From Candidatus Saccharibacteria bacterium UBA3225 (GTDB taxonomy: Bacteria > Patescibacteriota > Saccharimonadia > Saccharimonadales > Saccharimonadaceae), in the NCBI GenBank assembly GCA_002363515.1, contig DEVX01000034.1:1-25723 (forward strand): a stretch of DNA of 25,723 bases, given 5' to 3'. Shown here in pieces: positions 22,079-25,723 of this stretch (its first letter is position 1; each line of letters starts with the position of its first letter). Below the pieces are notes generated by a model. The model had not been told where the DNA came from and ran no database searches. It was given only the letters and a program-made list of their open reading frames with translations. A program made the position numbers and the translations under genes.

Positions 22079-23032
22079 TTATAAAATAGAGTCAATAAGA
22101 TTATGTACGGAAGCCACGACGTGGCCGTCTGGAGCGGCATTCTTAACTTCTTCGGAAGCGCTTTCGAGCGCATAACCGTCAAATCTTGCAATCATACCGA
22201 TGTCATTTTTATCATCGCCGATTGTTGTGATTTTTCGGTTCTTGATAAACGAGCTATTACAGCTATATGTGATAGCCCGCTCTTTGCTGGCGTTTTTTCC
22301 AAATATTTCGATGACATTTGTCATGCTCGAGTTAATCCAGCTCAGGTGCAAATCGTGGTTTTTGCGTACGTCTGTGTACGCGAAGAAGCTGAGCGATTCG
22401 CTGAAGTATTTGGCAAGAATGGATTCAGCAATGCGTAGATCTTCCGCGCGCTCGAACCAAATTCGATATTTACGACTGTGGGGCGCGAAGCCTTGAATTT
22501 CTTTATTCTCGCAATAGCTGACGGCTGCATATGCCCCAGAGAATCGTGTACCCTCAAACTTTTCGAAAAGCATTTGAGACAAGCGTGTGTCTCCCAAATC
22601 TTCCGAGTGAATAACTCTTCCGCGTGCGGTCATAAAAGTCATGCCGCCATTTAAAATCAGATAATCCGCATATCGATGGATGCGCGGTAGAACTCTGATA
22701 ATGTCGACATAATCACGCGAAGAAGCAATAATGAAATAGCCGCCTCTTTTTCGCCAGCGACGAACTGCGCGCAGGTTTTTGCGCGTTTCGCTGGGCGAAT
22801 CATGCAGGAAGAGTGTGTAGTCAAAATCGCTGACGATACATTCAACCCCATGCTTTGAGCGCCAATAGCCTTTTGCCACTCGCTCGGTAAAATATCCGAT
22901 AGTCAGATAGATAGCGAGAGAGAACACTCCCAACGCTACTCCGTCATAATTGTGATTAGCGAAGCTGATTATGGTTGCTACTATCGTTATCAGTACAACT
23001 GCTTTGATAGTAAAACTATCTATCCAGGTCAT
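22079..23032 (-). CDS. Membrane-anchored HAD-superfamily (Cof-like) phosphatase
   Basis: This 317-residue protein has two N-terminal membrane helices (about 8-26 and 30-48) and a cytoplasmic HAD domain. Motif I is DFDYTLF (nucleophile D69, acid D71), motif II IIASSRD, and motif IV TIGDDKNDIGM (D273, D277). The large cap between motifs II and III, plus the GDDKND form, place it with the Cof/IIB sugar- and lipid-phosphate phosphatases. Membrane anchoring is unusual for this group. The ATG overlaps the stop of the CDP-alcohol phosphatidyltransferase by one base, with AAGGAGG inside that gene (23041-23047). A joint pathway is likely, such as removal of phosphate from a phosphatidyl-alcohol phosphate, as in PGP to PG; this is inference from context. 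Confidence 0.82.
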   Translation of the reverse strand: MTWIDSFTIKAVVLITIVATIISFANHNYDGVALGVFSLAIYLTIGYFTERVAKGYWRSKHGVECIVSDFDYTLFLHDSPSETRKNLRAVRRWRKRGGYFIIASSRDYVDIIRVLPRIHRYADYLILNGGMTFMTARGRVIHSEDLGDTRLSQMLFEKFEGTRFSGAYAAVSYCENKEIQGFAPHSRKYRIWFERAEDLRIAESILAKYFSESLSFFAYTDVRKNHDLHLSWINSSMTNVIEIFGKNASKERAITYSCNSSFIKNRKITTIGDDKNDIGMIARFDGYALESASEEVKNAAPDGHVVASVHNLIDSIL

Positions 23033-24075
23033 TATTTATTCCTCCTTGAGCCGCTCGCCTGTGTTAAGGCGCGAATACGACGGGTGTCGTAAACGGTACT
23101 AACAAGGCTCATGGCCGCAATAATGATCATGACGATATAATTGGCACGCGCAAGGCGCTCATGGATGACTGGAACTGCTAATGATAACGTGGCGGTTCCG
23201 AGCCATACACAAATTGTTGCCATGCGTATTTTGTCCACTATGCTGGCACCACTGCCGGTCGGCAGTTTGGCATAGTTGCGCACGAACCAAATGAAGAATA
23301 TGGCGTCGCGCGCAAAAGTGATCGCGATGCATACGTAGAAGATGCTCTGATTAATGATTCCAGGAGCATACAGTGTGGCGTTGGTAGCCAGGATATAGGC
23401 GACGACCATTGGATAAAAGATAATCTTATCTCCAAGGGGGTCGAGCGCTTTGCCGGCTTTTGTGGTCTGACCAAGCTTTCGAGCTAAGTATCCGTCGGCC
23501 GCATCGGTCATGATAGCGACGCCCATGATGATAGTAGCTACGATGCCGCTAATTGCACCAAAAGGCCGTGCGACGAATATGTGTGGCACTAGTACGGATA
23601 GTGCCATTCGCCCAATTGAAAACCAATTGGGGGTTCCGACGCGACCGTTGGTGTTAGCAAGCCAACTCTCGTCTGTTGCGTGAAGGGTTAGTAACACGCA
23701 GAAGAATGCGTGACAGATGGCTGCCATGGTCAAGACATACCATGCATAGATTACAATGGCGCTATTGTTTCCTTCGGCGGATACAATAAAAAGCGCGACT
23801 GTTGTTGATAAGCGTAGTACGATCGGAGTAGGTGTATACCAGGGGCCTTTTTCCGTGTTCGGCTTAGCTTCCAGATAGGCACCGTGTGCGAAGACTATGA
23901 TAGTGTCACAGGCTGCGATGACTATCCAGAGATAGAAGTTGCCAGGAAATGCGTCGCCGAGGATGTATGCGGCGATGTTGCAGGCAATAACTGCGATTTC
24001 TGGTGCAGAAATGTGCGTTACTGCTAGCTCTAGCCAAGCCAACAGAGTGGGCGATGATGCTTTTGATGACTTCAT
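23032..24075 (-). CDS. CDP-alcohol phosphatidyltransferase family protein
   Basis: This 347-residue polytopic protein has the complete CDP-alcohol phosphotransferase signature: D191-x2-D194-G-x2-A-R-x8-G208-x3-D212-x3-D216 (TDAADGYLARK...GKALDPLGDK). It moves a phosphatidyl group from CDP-diacylglycerol onto an alcohol such as glycerol-3-phosphate or inositol phosphate; which one is not readable. It is much longer than PgsA (about 180-200), because about 145 residues with extra membrane helices precede the catalytic domain. The segment TPNWFSIGRM before the motif is the usual PgsA-type start (N-x-L-T-x-x-R), which leans toward phosphatidylglycerophosphate synthesis. The ATG at 24075 has a perfect AAGGAGG 7 bases upstream, and a strong promoter at 24171-24199. 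The HAD gene overlaps its stop. Confidence 0.88.
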   Translation of the reverse strand: MKSSKASSPTLLAWLELAVTHISAPEIAVIACNIAAYILGDAFPGNFYLWIVIAACDTIIVFAHGAYLEAKPNTEKGPWYTPTPIVLRLSTTVALFIVSAEGNNSAIVIYAWYVLTMAAICHAFFCVLLTLHATDESWLANTNGRVGTPNWFSIGRMALSVLVPHIFVARPFGAISGIVATIIMGVAIMTDAADGYLARKLGQTTKAGKALDPLGDKIIFYPMVVAYILATNATLYAPGIINQSIFYVCIAITFARDAIFFIWFVRNYAKLPTGSGASIVDKIRMATICVWLGTATLSLAVPVIHERLARANYIVMIIIAAMSLVSTVYDTRRIRALTQASGSRRNK

Positions 24076-24082
24076 TTTGAAA

Positions 24083-24089
24083 CCTCCTT
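24083..24089 (-). promoter_or_regulatory. Consensus Shine-Dalgarno AAGGAGG
   Basis: AAGGAGG on the - strand, 7 bases before the ATG at 24075, is the best ribosome-binding site upstream of any operon in the window. The downstream HAD gene has an identical one at 23041-23047. Confidence 0.85.
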
Positions 24090-24107
24090 TTTAAGGTGCG
24101 GAACTGT

Positions 24108-24126
24108 CGTTCGTGTTTGTCGAACG
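24108..24126 (-). promoter_or_regulatory. Hairpin in the leader of the CDP-alcohol transferase mRNA
   Basis: CGTTCG (24108-24113) and CGAACG (24121-24126) form a 6-bp stem with a 7-base loop within the predicted ~88-nt leader, 18 bases upstream of the Shine-Dalgarno sequence. No known riboswitch is recognised. Confidence 0.4.
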
Positions 24127-24170
24127 ATGCAACTGCAAAAAGTGTCGCGTCGTTGACTCGACTAATGTGT

Positions 24171-24199
24171 ATTTTAGCATAAAAAGAATAATTAGTCAA
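24171..24199 (-). promoter_or_regulatory. Promoter TTGACT-N17-TAAAAT with TG extension
   Basis: On the - strand TTGACT (24199-24194), a 17-bp spacer ending in TGC, and TAAAAT (24176-24171) form the closest match to a sigma70-type promoter in the window. Predicted start near 24164 gives a leader of about 88 nt to the ATG at 24075. It lies 38-70 bases downstream of the hairpins that end the tRNA transcript. Confidence 0.8.
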
Positions 24200-24222
24200 T
24201 ATTACGACCCCTTATGAAGTGT

Positions 24223-24262
24223 AAAACCCTCTTCGGGTTCTGCGCCCCTCCTTGCGCAGAAC
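24223..24262. terminator. Secondary hairpins downstream of tRNA-Leu
   Basis: GTTCTGCGC (24237-24245) and GCGCAGAAC (24254-24262) form a perfect 9-bp stem with an 8-base loop. A smaller CCC/GGG hairpin (24227-24237) with T-run on the - strand follows and shares base 24237. They lie beyond the first tRNA terminator and may act as back-up terminators or process the 3' end. Confidence 0.5.
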
Positions 24263-24282
24263 AAAAAACAGCCCTCTGGGCT
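24263..24282 (-). terminator. Intrinsic terminator after tRNA-Leu
   Basis: AGCCC / GGGCT (24270-24282) with a 3-base loop is followed on the - strand by a run of six T (24268-24263), 12 bases after the CCA end of the tRNA. On the + strand it is followed by ATCTTTTT, so it could stop transcription from either side. Confidence 0.8.
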
Positions 24283-24294
24283 ATCTTTTTGCTC

Positions 24295-24381
24295 TGGTGG
24301 GCGAGGAGGGACTTGAACCCTCACGGCATTGCTGCCAACAGATTTTGAGTCTGTCGTGTATACCAATTTCACCACTCGCCC
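24295..24381 (-). tRNA. tRNA-Leu (anticodon CAA)
   Basis: On the - strand GGGCGAG (24381-24375) pairs with CTCGCCC (24305-24299), with discriminator A and an encoded CCA (24297-24295). The anticodon stem CAGA/TCTG encloses CTCAAAA, giving anticodon CAA, which reads UUG. A long variable arm (TTGGCAGCAATGCCGT) and a T-loop GGTTCAAGTCC complete a class II tRNA of 87 nt including CCA. Protein frames through this stretch are spurious. Confidence 0.96.
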
Positions 24382-24400
24382 AGATGGGAATGATGTTTAG

Positions 24401-24409
24401 ATTCTATCA
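24401..24409 (-). promoter_or_regulatory. Extended -10 promoter of tRNA-Leu
   Basis: TGA-TAGAAT on the - strand ends 19 bases before the mature tRNA 5' end, giving a short 5' leader for RNase P. It is divergent from, and adjacent to, the sortase promoter. Confidence 0.55.
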
Positions 24410-24424
24410 TGAAAACGCTAAATA

Positions 24425-24433
24425 TGCTAGAAT
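24425..24433 (+). promoter_or_regulatory. Extended -10 promoter for the sortase gene (leaderless)
   Basis: TGC-TAGAAT ends 7 bases before the ATG at 24441. The -10 hexamer is identical to that of the kinase operon. No -35 match and no Shine-Dalgarno sequence are evident. Confidence 0.65.
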
Positions 24434-24440
24434 AAGGGCA

Positions 24441-25703
24441 ATGGATAATAGTAAAGGTGGGCAGGGTAGTTCGATGCCGAGTTGGAATGCTTGGGCAGTT
24501 GCTAGTAATTCTGCGCAAAAGGATGCAAAGCCTAAGGGTTTGACTGGCGCCCAGATAAGCGCTCGTATGCAGCAGAAGACGGTGACCGATTTGGCGCGCA
24601 AGAAACTACTTGATGCCTATAAGACTACGCAAGGGGGCGAATCTGCGGATGCTAAAAAAGAAACAAAAACATCCCCAGTTCCGCAAGCAACTTCCCAAGA
24701 TTGGCGGAAGTATCATTCGGCGTGGCAAAGTTATTATCAGAAGTACTATGGCGAGTATTATGGAAATGCGGCACGTGAATATGTGGCGCGCGAAAAGATG
24801 AAGATGGAGCGAGCGCAGCTTGAGCGCGAGCGCAAAGAAAAACAGGCTGCATATACGCCGCCAATGGCGCCGACAACGACTGCAGAATCGCAAGAGGTGC
24901 AGGATGATTTTCGCGAAAAGATTCGTAAGAAAGCCGAGAAGCGAGCGAGTGCTATCAAGCGTTCGCGACACTTTATTCCATTATTGATTGGCAGTATTAT
25001 CCTGTTGATTGGTATTTGTTTTCAGTACAATCAGGTAATAGCGTCGCATATTGTGGCTTATATTTCGCCTGGTAATACGGAGGTCAATGAGATAACGGAG
25101 ATTGATCCGACGTTGTCGATTAAGACACACGATAGGCCGTATTTAATGATCCCGAAGTTGAATATTGAGGTGCCGGTGGTCTTTGGGGCAAAGAATGATG
25201 TTAATTCTATGAATATTGCAATGGACAATGGTGTAGCGAATTTCTCTGTGCCTGGTGCGGCAGCAATGCCTGGAGAGATTGGGAATTTTGTAATTTCTGG
25301 CCATTCGGCGGGCAATATCTATCAGCAAAGTAATTACAAATTTATCTTTTCTGGGTTAACGCGCATGAGGGATGGGGATTTGATGTATATGGATTATAAT
25401 GGGGTGCGTTATACCTATAAGGTGACAGGTACAAGGACTGTGAAGCCGACTGACGTGGCGTCTTTGCGGCAGATAGCGAAAGATAACGAAGGAAAGCCAA
25501 TGATGACGTTAATTACCTGTGTGCCCTTGGGGACTTCTCGGGAGCGCTTATTGGTATATGGCGAGCAAATATCGCCAAGTTACGAAAGTGCGCCTTCGCA
25601 AAATCCGAATGAACCTACTGACGACGACGGTAAAACAGAGATGCCGGCCAACCACGATTCGCCACTAGAGGGGGTCTGGAAGTGGTTAACGGGGCAGTCA
25701 TAA
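24441..25703 (+). CDS. Sortase with long cytoplasmic N-terminal extension
   Basis: This 420-residue protein has a cytoplasmic N-terminal region of about 175 residues (Gln/Lys-rich, Tyr-rich SYYQKYYGEYYGNAAREY, then a charged coiled coil), one membrane helix (about 176-198, IPLLIGSIILLIGICF) and an outward-facing sortase beta-barrel (about 225-385). The catalytic triad is visible: His288 in VISGHSAG, Cys360 in TLITCVPLG and Arg369 in RERLLVYGE. IPKLNIEVPVVFG is the usual first strand. The TLITC form and the overall layout are closer to class C/D/E housekeeping-type enzymes than class B. A typical sortase is 200-300 residues, so the N-terminus is an addition. The start is set at 24441, where a -10 box lies 7 bases upstream; upstream in-frame codons run through the tRNA. 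It is a candidate to anchor the giant adhesin. Confidence 0.9.
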   Translation: MDNSKGGQGSSMPSWNAWAVASNSAQKDAKPKGLTGAQISARMQQKTVTDLARKKLLDAYKTTQGGESADAKKETKTSPVPQATSQDWRKYHSAWQSYYQKYYGEYYGNAAREYVAREKMKMERAQLERERKEKQAAYTPPMAPTTTAESQEVQDDFREKIRKKAEKRASAIKRSRHFIPLLIGSIILLIGICFQYNQVIASHIVAYISPGNTEVNEITEIDPTLSIKTHDRPYLMIPKLNIEVPVVFGAKNDVNSMNIAMDNGVANFSVPGAAAMPGEIGNFVISGHSAGNIYQQSNYKFIFSGLTRMRDGDLMYMDYNGVRYTYKVTGTRTVKPTDVASLRQIAKDNEGKPMMTLITCVPLGTSRERLLVYGEQISPSYESAPSQNPNEPTDDDGKTEMPANHDSPLEGVWKWLTGQS

Positions 25704-25723
25704 ATAATCCCGCCGATGTGGCT

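Noticed and set aside
24252..24440. N-terminal extension of the sortase frame
   Set aside because: It would translate through the tRNA-Leu gene and its terminator; the ATG at 24441 has a promoter just upstream.

Overview
The window most likely comes from a member of the Patescibacteria (CPR), with Candidatus Saccharibacteria (TM7) the best guess. The reasons are small, tightly packed genes with 1-4 base overlaps, a single-chain GlyRS of the bacterial/eukaryotic alpha2 type, a Gram-positive-like surface (sortase plus a giant pilin-domain adhesin), a compact RelA/SpoT, and a two-component system reduced to a bare kinase and a bare receiver. TGA is used as a stop (xseA, the kinase, recO), so this is the standard code and not the UGA=Gly code of Absconditabacteria/Gracilibacteria. 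The taxon is inferred from gene content; no rRNA is present.

Layout. 1-599 is the 3' end of a BspA-like/DUF285 surface repeat protein with an 81-bp period, closed by a bidirectional terminator (694-724). 735-2148 (-) carries a TRM11/TrmG10-like methyltransferase followed 1 base later by rpmA (L27). 2168-7274 (+) is a co-directional run: UPF0104 flippase-like protein, xseA-xseB, a Met/Asn/Gln-rich membrane-anchored protein, histidine kinase, receiver-only regulator, recO. 7495-14310 (+) is a 2271-residue secreted protein: signal peptide, VWA domain, a string of Cna-B/pilin isopeptide-type domains, and a C-terminal wall-sorting-like tail with no LPxTG. 14401-16807 (+) holds a possible 17-codon leader ORF, glyS and an uncharacterised membrane protein; 16831-17970 (+) is an acyltransferase-3 family protein. 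17976-20128 (-) holds the RelA/SpoT homologue and a zinc-ribbon membrane protein. 20181-22043 (+) is DUF1653, xth and a degenerate YjeF-C-like protein. 22079-24075 (-) is a CDP-alcohol phosphatidyltransferase plus a membrane-anchored HAD hydrolase. tRNA-Leu(CAA) lies at 24295-24381 (-), and a sortase with a long cytoplasmic N-terminus ends the window (24441-25703, +).

How the parts fit. The giant VWA/pilin-domain protein is a probable substrate of a sortase such as the one at the right end; the DUF285 protein, acyltransferase, flippase-like protein and CDP-alcohol transferase add to a surface/envelope theme, which fits an organism that lives attached to a host cell. The remainder is housekeeping: translation (L27, GlyRS, tRNA-Leu), repair (XseAB, RecO, Xth) and the stringent response.

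The clearest unexplained signal is regulatory. Nine protein genes plus one short leader ORF have a TATAAT-like box ending only 6-9 bases before the start codon, usually with no Shine-Dalgarno sequence between. This predicts leaderless transcription for most first genes of operons. In contrast, the giant adhesin, glyS and the CDP-alcohol transferase have real leaders with strong Shine-Dalgarno sequences, and those leaders contain hairpins or short upstream ORFs.
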